Below are positions 52,289 through 63,424 of a stretch of DNA of 64,000 bases, piece after piece; position 1 is the stretch's first letter, and each line of letters begins with the position of its first letter. Location of the stretch: the NCBI GenBank assembly GCA_905182995.1, contig CAJJDP010000007.1, positions 620,049 to 684,048 of the forward strand, given 5' to 3'. Source of the DNA: Paramecium octaurelia. Its lineage: Eukaryota; Ciliophora; Oligohymenophorea; Peniculida; Parameciidae. A program made the translations under genes and the position numbers. The notes below the pieces were generated by a model, which was not told where the DNA came from, ran no database searches, and was given only the letters and a program-made list of their open reading frames with translations.

Positions 52289-53617
52289 ATGCCTTATTTG
52301 TATTCCAAGCAGAAAGGTTCTGTATGGGAAAAACCTAGATAAGATTAAAATTAAAGGTAGAGCATAGTTAGATTATTATTTAAGAAAGTCTCTCTATCAT
52401 AAAGGATCACTTCTTCCCTTTATAATAAATATGCTGAATCTCAAAACTATTATTACACTAAAGTAGTTAATGATTTGATAATCAACTAACCAACCAAGGC
52501 TACAATTTGGTTTAAAGTACATTATATTCAAATTTTCAAAGGATTTGTAATAATATGAAGAAGAAGCAGAACACTGTAAGAAACTCTACACAGTATCATC
52601 GTATCCAAAGAAGATTAAGATTTTAGTGGAATTCTATAAGGTAATCATGACTCATAACATTTGCAGTTTCATAAGGATATTCCAAGGTGGGCCGTTAATG
52701 AATAAATTGTTTTCATTTTAAACGAATTTTACAACCAAAGGAGGAAATTAGAATACTATAAAATACAACATATCATAGAATAAGAAAACCAATTAAATCC
52801 AAACAGAACTCCAAAAGGGATTGTAGGAGAATAGCCTCAAGAATCCTCAAGTTCTCCTAAATCATCCCAGGAATCAGGAGTCGTTGTTGGTAATGTTTTG
52901 GATGAATTGGCTACTGAGTTAAAATAAAGGACACAAACTTAACAAAGTGATATAAATGTAATTGTTTCAGTTTTGAATGCTAATTCAATGAAAAAACAAC
53001 AAAATTTACAATAAATATTTCATAATTAGCAATGCATTATATAAGAAGAAAGATTGCAATAATTCATAACACATGATAAACTTAAAAATATTAACTCACT
53101 TATAAATTTATAAAAAGCCACCAGTGAAACACCTAGACAATATAAATTTTAGAATTTACTATAGAAAAAGAGTGATCTAAAATAAAATTGTTCGACCACT
53201 AAAAATAGATGTAATTCACCTAAAATTAACCATGCTTAGATTTTAACCTTATGTAAAATTAATTATTATTACAGTACAATAAAGAGTTAAAGTAAAACTA
53301 GAATAAAGAAATCAAATGAAAACCAAACCAATCACTGGTAATACTTCCTTAAGGAGTCTCTAAAGGCATATTGAATCACCAAAAACAACAAGAAATATCT
53401 AATACTAAAAATAAAGGTTTAACTAAAAGAGGGAATTTAAAGCAAATACTTTTCATGTAAATCAATAAAACAAGTAGATTATTGCTTTATAATTAGAAAT
53501 TTGATTGTGAGTTTATTGGCAAATAAAAATACAACTGTACATGTTGATGCCAACTAAAAAAATCTCCTTTTAGCTAAATTGAATACCCTGAACACTCCTA
53601 GATAGATTTTAAAGTGA
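52289..53617 (+). CDS. Hypothetical protein with helical N-terminal region and Gln-rich C-terminus
   Basis: ATG 52289 begins MPYLYSKQKGSVWEKPRQDQ. Introns of 25 nt (near 52530), 26 nt (near 52650), 22 nt (near 53253) and 23 nt (near 53483) restore one frame ending NTPRQILK at TGA 53615-53617. The first 170 residues are regular and helix-rich (ATIWFKDLQQYEEEAEHCKK, ILVEFYKFHKDIPRWAVNEQ), followed by a Ser/Pro linker and Gln/Asn-rich coiled coil. No family named. An alternative ATG at 52284 lies in another frame. Confidence 0.55.
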
Positions 53618-53851
53618 AATATATTTATTTAATAATATTATTCAATTCTTTATCCTCTTTATAAAAGATCTAAGAGGGTATTACCTCTTGTTATTTGCAA
53701 AAGTCAAAAATTTATTACAAATAATATGTTTATTTTTGAATATTAAATAAAGGCAATTTACAAAGCATTGTTTTATTTTACCTTTTCAATTTAGGAATTT
53801 GAGATAACATGATATATTATTTAAGTTGCTTAATCAAACTATATTAGAAAG

Positions 53852-54355
53852 ATGGATCAGAATCAACCAAAAAAAGCTATCAAAAGGGCGTATTGTAAAA
53901 AGATTAAGCCTCAAACGGTGATTAGATCTGAAAGTGAAAAAATAAGACAATTGTTATAAATAATAGAGGATAATAAAGGAGTGGCAAACCTGGATAAATA
54001 GGTGGCTATGGCCTCGTAATTAAAGAATGTGTCTGAATAGCAATAGAGTTCTCAAACATAATAAAGTGAGAAAAACACTTAAAATGCAATTCCAACTTAG
54101 ACCTTGGCGTAGCCTAGCACGGAACAACCAAACAAATAAACATTTGAAATAAAAATAATAAAGAAGGCATAGCCATAGGAGTTGATTAGTGAAACTCAAA
54201 AGAAGAAATTGAAACCCGATGAAAATTATGAATAAAGATTTTGTCAAATGAAATGCGAATTACAAAGCTTTCTAAGTTATTGGATCATGAAGCTTAAGTC
54301 TTAAGTCACTGACACATAATAGATGGTGGAACAATTGGAGAAGTTTAAATTATGA
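53852..54355 (+). CDS. Hypothetical Gln/Lys-rich protein
   Basis: Single frame of about 167 codons, no intron. It starts MDQNQPKKAIKRAYCKKIKP and is basic, with Gln/Ser repeats in the centre and a short helical end (CQMKCELQSFLSYWIMKLKS). No domain recognised. The basic N-terminus could be nucleic-acid binding, which is inference only. Confidence 0.55.
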
Positions 54356-54462
54356 TTGTTATCAAATATCTGTTATTTTTGTATGTTCTTATAACGAATC
54401 TCTTATCCCTGATGTATATATAGTTTTGAAAAATCGATTAATTGATTTTGTATTATTTATTA

Positions 54463-55012
54463 ATGAGATAATTTAGCGGGACTTGGAAAAGGAGAGGTGG
54501 AAATGCTAATAATAGACCATTCAGAGGTGGAAATCAAAATTTTAGAGGAAATAGAAATAATAATTAGAGGCCCAATAATCAACAAGGAAACTTTAAAAAT
54601 AATTAGTTTAGGAGATAATCAAATTAAAATTAAAGTTCAGGTTACAATAGATCAAGAAACTAAAATTAAAGTAGAGGAGGAGGACCTCAGAGAAGAAGAG
54701 GAGATTAAAAAGGATAAGGATTTACATAACAAAATACATAGCGAAGAAGGAGATTTGGGTTCAAATAAAATAATTAGAATGTAAATCGTATTATTATTGG
54801 GTAGGGTGAAAAGAAATAAAGGTTCATCAAAACTGGAAGAAAGAATAGAATTAATTCAGATGTTTATAAAATAGCCAAGGATTTACAAAGTATATCACAT
54901 CTTGTATTATTTAGGAAAATCCAAAATGGAATAGGCATTAGATAATTATTGGAAGAAAGGCGATTAAACAAAGAATGATAAGCCTACTCAAGAAGCTAAT
55001 AATGAAAAATGA
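54463..55012 (+). CDS. RGG-rich RNA-binding protein, FoP/ALYREF-like C-terminus
   Basis: ATG 54463 begins MRQFSGTWKRRGGNANNRPF. The first 120 residues are rich in Arg, Gly, Asn and Gln with RGG/RG motifs (FRGGNQNFRGNR, SRGGGPQRRRGDQ). A 25-nt intron near 54890 joins to KSKMEQALDNYWKKGDQ, which resembles the short C-terminal helix of FoP/CHTOP and ALYREF mRNA-export adaptors (LDxELDxYW-like). Such proteins bind RNA through RGG repeats and bring it to export helicases. The match is short, so the family call is tentative. Ends EANNEK at 55012. Confidence 0.6.
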
Positions 55013-55041
55013 TATCAATTATATATATATTAATAATTTAA

Positions 55042-55854
55042 ATGAAGAAGTTAGAATAGGTGAATACATATCTCCACAAATTCGATGAAACTATTCTAAA
55101 ATTACTTAAGGAATCAAATGTAAATACAATAAAAAGGACACAACCGAAATCAATAGCCAACTCAGAATAACATACGAAGCAGTAAGATGAAATTATTAAC
55201 AATATTCAATATACACCTGTTTCAAATCTGGAAAATTCACAATTAAAAAAGTCTGAGATTTTAGAAAATGCCAATTCCTATAGAATCTTTAGAAGCAGAC
55301 AATAAATAAAAACATAAACTTTTGAAAAGAATTAGCCATAACAATAATCTATTGTTGTTAACAGTCCAATAAATTCAGGAGTCTCATCACCAAATTAAGC
55401 AAGTTCCTCCATTAATATCGTTGAAAGACTAAAAACTATTGAATAGCATTATGGAAATAAAATCAAGATATTGGAAGAAGAAAACACCCAATTAAGAAAG
55501 TATATCTTAAAATAAATTCAGAACCTCTTAAAATGATAAAGTCTAAATATAATCATTAGAGTCGCAAGTGTAAAGATTAGAGACTGACCTAAAAGAATAA
55601 TAAAAATTATTTTAAGAAATTCTCTCAAAGTAGTTAAATGATCAAAAACAATAAATGTGTATAATTTAAATTAATTTTTAGAATTTGAATTGGAAGAATA
55701 GGAAACTAGATTAAAAAGATAATTTGAGAGATAAATATCCAGAAAGGATTAAAAAATTGTAGAATTAGAACAATGGTAATAAAAGAAAAAATCACATCAT
55801 ACTGATAGTAATAATACAAATTTGCTATTTACATTCAAAACAAATGATCATTGA
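55042..55854 (+). CDS. Hypothetical coiled-coil protein
   Basis: ATG 55042 begins MKKLEQVNTYLHKFDETILK. Introns of 22 nt (near 55500) and 23 nt (near 55660) restore a frame ending TFKTNDH at TGA 55852-55854. The last half is a long coiled coil (EQHYGNKIKILEEENTQLRK and FELEEQETRLKRQFERQ). No catalytic motif. The stop overlaps the end of the convergent minus-strand gene by 7 bp. Confidence 0.6.
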
Positions 55855-57450
55855 ATTACTTATAATTAGTTATTTTTAGATCTATTTGGAGATTAATTTT
55901 CTTGAGAATCAAATTCCAATGCAAGATTTTTTTTTATTTATTCTTTAACATTTCTATTCTCTCCTTTTTTATCTAAAAACTTATTATTTCTTGTTTTTGG
56001 ACTATTTTGTGATTCTCCTTAAGTATTATGATTTTTATCTTAATAGAAAGTTTAATTGCGTATTTCTTCTTATTTAAATACAGGTGTTCTTTCTGAGAAA
56101 TCTATTTGATGTTATCTATTTATTGCTTTTTCTTTTGATAAGGGAGTATGATTTTCAAAATCAAACTTTGAGTTTACAAAAGCGTCAAATATTTATAAAA
56201 TTTTAGGAGATGGCTCCTCATTTTCATTTTTTCTGAATTATTGATCTTTTGTTAAATCGACATCGCAATCACCAAATGAAATATTTCCATATTATTCAAT
56301 AGAAGAGGATGATTAATTTACTTGATTATCCAATTATTTTCCATTGTTTTCAGAAATTCTATTATCATCAAATTCATGAAAAAGATCCTTCATAAGATTT
56401 GAACTCTACCAAGGAGTTTAAAATTTATTTTTTAATGAAAGATTATCATCATTTTAAATAATGAATGGATTTTGTTCATTACAAAATTTAATTTGATTTG
56501 ATTTTTTATGTGTTATTGGCTTTTAACTAGGTTAATTATCAGCATTTATTTAAGAATAAGTTTTATTAAAACCAAACTATTAGAATGAATCATTTAACTC
56601 AAACTATAAATCATTAGTAAATTTTATCTTGTTCAAGTTTGAAGAATTCTATTTTGATATTTCTGAAAGTTTATTATTAGATTGAACTTCCTTTCCTCTA
56701 AAATTTTTATCTTGAACTTCTTTGCTATGAACATTTTCATCTTTTAAAAAAGAAGGCAATAGAAAGTCATCCTCCAGTATTCCACCTAATTTTTTGAAGG
56801 GCGATTTTGACTGATTGCATTCAGATCTTTATCCTTAATCTTCCCATATAAATTCTACTTTAGATTTGTTTAGGCCAAAAATAGTTTATTATTTTCTTGG
56901 TTACTTAATTTTATTTTTCTGCTGCTCTGAAGACTAAGATTAGATATAAATATTATTCTGATCCTGTTCTTGAGCATAATAAGGTCTAAAGTCTTATTTG
57001 CTTACACTAGCTATTATAATTGAACTTTTTTGAACTAATTTTTCACCAAATGATGAACCAATATCTGCACTGTCCTTGTGAGGAAAACAATCCTACTAAT
57101 TCCATCTAGCATGACTCATATTCAAATTTACTTTTTTCTATTACTTGAAATAATCCAATTACTTCTGTATTATCTTTTGGATAAGCTATGACAGGAATCT
57201 TTTCAAATTCGTTAGATTGCATGTTAACTTTATAAAATGACTTTAATCTGTCTAAAGCATACAAGTATTGATTAGTTCTCTTTCTTTATGGATTCATCAT
57301 TAAAAATTTGTTTTAATGTTCTTCATTCTTTTGAGAACCAATTACAAACTCTTGTTAAATTCTCTCCTAAATAATTGGTTCTCTTATTTCTTTGCGGTTA
57401 TGGATTCCAAAAATTATTTAGAAACTCTTTCTCATATGTTCTAAAGACAT
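55848..57450 (-). CDS. Hypothetical Asn/Gln/Ser-rich protein
   Basis: ATG 57450 begins MSLEHMRKSFQIIFGIHNRK. A short 19-nt intron near 57180 leads to NLNMSHARWNQQDCFPHKDS and then a single open frame of over 400 codons rich in Asn, Lys, Ser and Gln down to TGA 55848. Short motifs such as KKLGGILEDDFLLPSFLKDE are more ordered. No family recognised. The length of the intron is at the lower limit known for Paramecium. Confidence 0.55.
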
Positions 57451-57780
57451 TATAAATTTAATTATTAATCTCTCAAATTATTAGTAGGATATAAGAATAC
57501 ATACTAAAAATTTAAGTCTCGAAAACACAGAATATTATAACATTTTCAAGAGAAAATCGGATGAATTTAATAATAACAACACTCAATTTCAAAAAAACAA
57601 AATTCCAAAAGTAGTTTATCTATGAACTATATAGTAATTAGGGTTTATTAATACATAAACGATAATCTAATACAAGTTATTACAATTAATGACTTTATTC
57701 TTCATAATTAAATAATTAATAATTGATTTATGTTTATTGAAAATTGGATTCCTACTTTAATAATAAAAATAAATAATTAG

Positions 57781-58559
57781 ATGAGAGTTTGCACATCATC
57801 TAAAGTAAAAAATTATGAAATAAACAGAACTTTGATGCCGTACAAGTAGTAGGACAAAATTATTAATTTAGAGTTCATATAGTGGCATTACTTTTGCCAA
57901 AGAATTATCATAATTTATTTGACTTTGATTCCAAATCATATTTTGTTAAAGAAATCGAAGTTGACTTTCGTGTATTTTAATAAGATCTAAACTTTTAGCT
58001 TTAATAACAATCTAAACAGAATATGCTGAAAATTCAACTGAATTAGTGAATATTACAATGAATTTATAGGATGCTTATATAAATTGTCATCTCATTAGCA
58101 GGATTATAAATTATGGGCAGCATTGAAATTAGATGGCAATTAATTTTCATCCATCGATATATAAATAAAATTATATAATTAGCCTAGAGATTTAAAAATA
58201 GGAGACATTATAATATTAGGAAATGTGAGAATGAATTCGAGATAACTAAAGCAAGCTTGGAACTGTTATTCTAGTGTAAGATCAAGATTTACTTTGAATT
58301 CTGAAAAAGGAACCTAATCAATTGTCCTAGTTTAGAAAGGAAGAGTCTTATTACAATGTTCAAAGAAAAAGAAGCTCAACTAAAATCAAGTTACAAGCAT
58401 CTAGAAAATATTACACTGACTTTAAAGTAGTCAAAATTACAGTTTGAATAGTAAATGGTACAAAAATCATTCGTTAGGCATGATTAACTCAAGACTAATG
58501 ATATTATCTTTAATAATTCTTATCCTTTGAAATTATAATAAAGCAAGAGATTGAAATGA
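57781..58559 (+). CDS. Hypothetical protein with unresolved exons, possibly OB-fold
   Basis: ATG 57781 begins MRVCTSSK; a 23-nt intron joins to NFDAVQVVGQNYQFRVHIVA, then SYFVKEIEVDF and, across a 29-nt intron, PLITIQTEYAENSTEL. Further on LKIGDIIILGNVRMNSR and TVILVQDQDLL look like strands of an OB fold, as in telomere end-binding proteins, but they lie in different frames and I could not place all introns. The last part is coiled coil-like, ending near TGA 58557-58559. The OB-fold idea rests on a short strand pattern only. Confidence 0.35.
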
Positions 58560-58712
58560 AAAAAGATAGAATTAATGATGAAAGGTGATGGATCATTAAT
58601 TTTTTGATATTGCTTGAATTATTGTATGAGAGCAATTATTAATTTAAAAGGTAATGATAAAAATATGATTGAAGATCTTAAATTAGAAATAATATTTTAC
58701 AATAAACATATA

Positions 58713-59870
58713 TCATGATTATTGTTACTTAAATTATTAATCTTCTTCCTCTTCATCTTATTATTGATTATCATCTCCTTCATATAATTTTTATTTGTTT
58801 TCATTATCATCTTCATCTTCCTCGTCATTCTCTTCAATTTACTCCTCTCTTTCATATTGATTTTCAGCTTCGTCGTCATCAACGAATAAACTTGGATCAT
58901 AAACAAAAAGAGCTCTTCCGGTCATCTAAGCATTTCCACCTGTTTATTTGGCACCTAGGTTTAACTAAATAATTTAAACCCTTCTTCTTTTATTCTTCTA
59001 ATTTTTATTTTTCCATCTCCTATTTCTTTTTCTCAGCTCTTTCTATTTTCCATTTTTCAAAGACTTCCTTAGTAATTTTTGTTCCTCCTTTTTGCAACTT
59101 CTAAATTTCCTCATCAATTTCTTCTTCAATATCTCCATCATATTTTTATTTAATTTCTTCTTTCCTTCTAAATACATATCCTTATGGCAAACAATGCTTA
59201 TAATGGCAAGTCATACCATTAGGACAAACCCATCTCCACCCATATTTACCTTTTTCTAAAGCATCCAAAAAAAAATCACAAACTTTGGCTGAGGGAATTT
59301 AACTATTTTATTTAATATCTCTAAATACCTTTTATAAGTTTTCTCATTGGCTTCAATCACATCTTTCAATGTCTTTTCATCCCAAGTTTAACAAGTGTCC
59401 CATTCATCAGTTAATTATTATCTTTAATCAGTATATAAATCAAGAATTGCTGTCTTTTATTCGAGACTCATATCATGAGAGTACATGCACTTCTTACCCT
59501 TTTAACAAAGACCTACCATTAAATTACTTTTTACCTTATTTGTAATATTCGCACAATATTGATTTTGGATCAACTTCTTCTTCAGATTCCTCATCTCTCA
59601 CTTATTCAACTGTTTTATACAGAGATTGAATCAATTTTTCATCCTCTTCCAATTATCTTTCTAACTTCTTCTTTTCATACTCCTCTGTCTACAATTTTGA
59701 TAATGAAACACCACTGTATTTAACTTATTGGGCAACTCCTTTACAGAAACTAAAAATCAATTTTATCTCACATACTTTTAAACTTGTTTGCTCTTATTTT
59801 TATTTTTTAGTCCAAATGTTCTGTCCTCGATTATTTTTTCCTACTTCTTTTTTTCTGCTTTTTTACTCAT
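58713..59870 (-). CDS. ZC3H15: ZC3H15/DFRP1 homologue (DRG family regulatory protein, CCCH zinc fingers)
   Basis: ATG 59870 begins [20 protein letters not shown], with the basic opening and [15 protein letters not shown] typical of this family. Two CCCH-type fingers are seen: one near 59500 (CEYYKQGK... with C and H following across an intron) and one near 59200 ([20 protein letters not shown]). The C-terminal signature [15 protein letters not shown] region and the [20 protein letters not shown] acidic tail follow. ZC3H15 binds and stabilises the GTPase DRG1 and associates with ribosomes. A 26-nt intron near 59770 is needed; others are likely. Ends at TGA 58713. Confidence 0.8.
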
Positions 59871-59891
59871 GAATTAAATTGATTTAAAAAA

Positions 59892-60896
59892 ATGCAGGAA
59901 GCATATAGAATCAAAGCCTCTAATAAAGTTCAATTCGAAAACAAATTTACACAAAAAAAGGGTTAGCTCCTAGACACCATCTAAATCATGATTTCATAAG
60001 TTCAAGAGGAGATGTAGGATTCCATACTCAAAGATAAATAGGAAGTTATAAATCAAAAAGCTAAAACCATTGCACTTTAAAAATAAGCAGATTCTAAAAA
60101 TGAGCTCATTATTGAGCAGGAAACTATCATCTAATAGTTATTGCTCAAATTATAAGAACTAGAAAAAGAATCATTACCTCAGAAACAAAACAATGTGGAT
60201 TAAGATTTACTACTTGAGCTTGAATAAGAAATTACATCCCTTACAGCATTATCAAATAGGCTTAGATAAAAGGCTAATCGATTATGCGGTTATTTTGTTT
60301 GTCTGCGATTGTATAATCCAGAATTAGGTTTAAAAATACAATAAGACGATTTTGATTATAATTTACTTGTAATGCCAAAAATTCCAGATCATACCAGCTT
60401 GATTTCCAGTTTATAAGAATCTGAAAGAGCCCTAAAATAAAAAGTTGAATAGCAAGTATTATGACATTTAATAATAGGGATACTAAAATTCTAGAAAAAG
60501 AAAGAGAAAATGCTGAATTAAAAAAAGAAAATCTGAATCTAAAACGATGTATCAAGAGATTCAATGTAACCTCAAATTTGGATGCTTAAAAACAGTAAGC
60601 ATTAATTTAATAACTTCAAGATTAGCTAAAAGAATAATAATAACTCATAGCTGATTATTTTCATAAAATTAAAGTACATATTTTATAATAAGAAGCAATA
60701 CGAATAATAAAATCAATGCAAACAATTAAATGATTTTATACTTAAAAAAAGAAAAAATAAAAATTAACAACCTGTTTTCAATTTAGAGTTAGTAAAGAGA
60801 AAACTCACTCTTGATATCTGTAGATCTAGAGATGAGAGTGCTTATTCTACGATTGAACCTCGCATTCATTCAAAAACAGTTTAATATAAATATTGA
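59892..60896 (+). CDS. Hypothetical coiled-coil protein
   Basis: ATG 59892 begins MQEAYRIKASNKVQFENKFT and continues as a Gln/Glu/Lys-rich coiled coil (EEMQDSILKDKQEVINQKAK, LLLKLQELEKESLPQKQ). A more ordered part has NRLCGYFVCLRLYNPELGL. A frame change near 60460 needs an intron that I could not place exactly, and a 19-nt intron near 60675 leads to PVFNLELVKRKLTLDICRS. A stop TGA lies at 60894-60896, but a longer intron there could extend the gene. It starts 21 bp from the divergent ZC3H15 gene. Confidence 0.5.
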
Positions 60897-60916
60897 TTAT
60901 TTCTATTTTTTAATTA

Positions 60917-61610
60917 ATGAGATCAAGATCTAATTTAAGCTCATGAAGATATTATCATTAAAGGCCTATAACAAGTGTTCTATTAAACCAAATACAGGCA
61001 AGAGAAATTCTCAATAAACCTAATGGAATTGATAAAATGCTACCAATTAAGATTTAGACATTCAAAATAAGGAACAAAATTAGAATAAACTATTTTAAAA
61101 ATATGTAATTAAAAAATCATCTGAAATATTAAATGGATGAAAATGGAGTTTCACTATTTTCTAAAGATGTAAGAATTGATTTAATAAACCCTGTCATTTT
61201 AAATATTTTGTATATCTTTAAGTGAGCCAATTTTTAAATTATTTAAGATTTAAGGGGTTTTATACAAAATTTTGATTTTCCCTCTTGATTCAAATTATTT
61301 AAAGTTTAATCTACTTCTTAAGTGCAAAGAGATTAAATGTTTAAAGGATGATCTTTTTCATAATAGAAACGTATTAAAGTCAGTCTATAAAAATTATTTT
61401 GTTTTTACAATATAATAAAATAGAAATGATATTGACCTACCTTTTGCTCACAGATTATGGGAAAACATATTAATTAAATCATTTCCAATAATGAAATAAT
61501 TTATGGAATATGCTACTGTAAGTATAAATATTACAGTAGTAAAGTTTAGAGATAATTATTTGATTATTTTGGAATTTTTTGTCTAATGTAGTAGGTTTAT
61601 CCAAATATGA
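60917..61610 (+). CDS. Coding-like stretch with unresolved exons
   Basis: Plus-strand pieces look protein-like: RPITSVLLNQIQAREILNKP, KYQMDENGVSLFSKD, then a long TGA-free frame with IFPLDSNYLKFNLLLKCKEI and NDIDLPFAHRLWENILIKS to TGA 61608-61610. Their frames differ and the joining introns are unclear. It may continue the coiled-coil gene upstream or be a separate gene. No domain named. Confidence 0.3.
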
Positions 61611-62672
61611 TTATAAAAAATAGAGAATGACCAACTTTCATTTATGGTTTCTATTTCTATTTGTTTCCTAATCTTAAATAGTCATTTGCTAGGCAGATTT
61701 GTATATTTCTGTGTATTAATAGAGAATGATATCATAAAATATAAAAATGATAGAACATATAATTTATAAAAAATTTAAACACCTAAAGGTTAATTTAAAA
61801 CTGCTGGATGTTATAAATTATACAAAAATTCTGGGTAAATCATATAAAACAGAAGAAATTATAAAGTCTTTACTTATATAAATCTAAAAATCATTTTATT
61901 GTATATTTTTTGAAATAATAAATAACACAAATGATATTTTTTTTAGTATCAAAGAAATAAATCATTTTTGTAGGAATATTTTATTCGCCTGAGCATAAAA
62001 TTTAAAATTGATAGCGTAATTCGAAATAATCAGCATCTTCAATATATTATTATATTAAATTCATTTAAGATTTTGAAAACACTTAATTCCTAATTATTGG
62101 CTTTTATATTTAAATATCTTAAAGTAGAAATTTGATAGATTTAAATTATTTATTCAAAACTTAGAAATTTTAAGAATCACATCTAATCCATATGATAAAT
62201 ATAGATAGAATTGTCCTAAAATTTATATTATATTCCATGAATTGAAAAATAATGTTTTTATTTGTTTTTTTATTTCAACAAATTTTAATATTATCTCACA
62301 TAGATAAATAAAGATTATAATTTCTATTTGATGATAAAACTGTCTGAATTAAATAATAAAAATCCTACATTTTCTTTTAATAGAAATGCTGATATCAAAT
62401 ATATATTTCATTTTAATTATATAGTATTCAATATTTGGAATTGAAATGTAAATCGATCCTACAAACTCTCAAGAAATAAGGTAAAAGAAGCAGGCTATAA
62501 AATTAGTGATTATTATTATAAAAATAACATTATTACATAGAGTTATCTAATTTAATTAAAACCGACTTGTAATGTATAATATGTAAAATTTAAAATGGAG
62601 ATATTTTTTTTTGAAATCCTATAAAAAATAAGAAAATAAATCAATATCTACTACAAAATAAATAAGGTCATA
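61611..62672. other. AT-rich stretch, no supported gene
   Basis: TGA-free plus-strand frames of up to about 130 codons occur here, but at this base composition they are expected by chance and carry no recognisable motif. A continuation of the upstream coding-like stretch cannot be excluded. Confidence 0.35.
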
Positions 62673-63020
62673 TCATTTTTGGGTAGGATAGATTGGTGAT
62701 AAAATAGTAACCTTTGTTTGACTCCTTTAGGAGGGTGAAGGTTTTCTACTTTTATAGATAAGAGTGGGTGTATATCTGCCACTTTTTTTCATTAGTTCGA
62801 TTCTTTTAGTATTATTAGGTTATTTTCTCCTCTCTAAAATAAAATCCTTCATTTCGTCAGGTGTAAATGCGTCTATTTACACAATTTTTCTTAAAGCAGG
62901 ACTTTAAGGAGCACTGTTGTAATTAGGTTGATCATCATCATCCATTAACTACGAATTTTATCTTAAAGCATGCTTGGGTATCTAAACCATATGCTGCTTT
63001 CTCGTTGTAACACATCCCAT
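62673..63020 (-). CDS. Small basic protein with MGC N-terminus
   Basis: Uninterrupted frame of 115 codons from ATG 63020 to TGA 62673. It starts MGCVTTRKQHMVQIPKHALR: Gly2 and Cys3 fit dual myristoylation and palmitoylation, as in Src-family kinases and many small membrane-linked proteins. The middle has DDDDQPNYNSAPQSPALRK and EMKDFILERRKQPNNTKR; the C-terminus is basic with Ser/Pro. No domain recognised. Probable membrane-attached adaptor, inferred from the N-terminus only. Confidence 0.55.
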
Positions 63021-63424
63021 TTGATTTAATATTTAATATTATTTAAAGAGCAATATAGATTTATCATTAATATATTGGTGAGTTTGGTGATCATATTAGC
63101 CAATCTATAAATTCTTTTTGATCTGGCCTTTCAAACTTCAATTAAAAATTCAATCAGCATCTTTATCTGTATAGAGAATGAGTATTTTAAGGAAATTAAT
63201 ATAAAATTCTGATTCTCAAAACATTCTAATATTATTATTTCAAATAATAAGTTAATATTTGTTTGAGACATAAAAATATTTAATTATTATACTCTAACCA
63301 CTTGTATATTAAACCAAACCTCATTCATATAATATAAAATTCTATATATACTACATATAAAATTTATTGTTCTTTATTTAGAATATATAGATAATTGGTT
63401 TTATTTGTATTATTTTGTTTATAT
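63021..63424. other. Divergent intergenic stretch
   Basis: About 400 bp between two divergent genes, AT-rich. No frame or RNA gene supported; probably contains both promoters. Confidence 0.5.

Noticed and set aside
54497..54784. Standard-code frame rich in Glu and Ile
   Set aside because: It is a shadow of the RGG gene read in another frame; the RGG frame is longer, starts with ATG at 54463 and ends with a recognisable C-terminal motif.
58697..58906. Standard-code frame rich in Lys and Met
   Set aside because: It is a shadow of the acidic C-terminal tail of the ZC3H15 gene in another frame.
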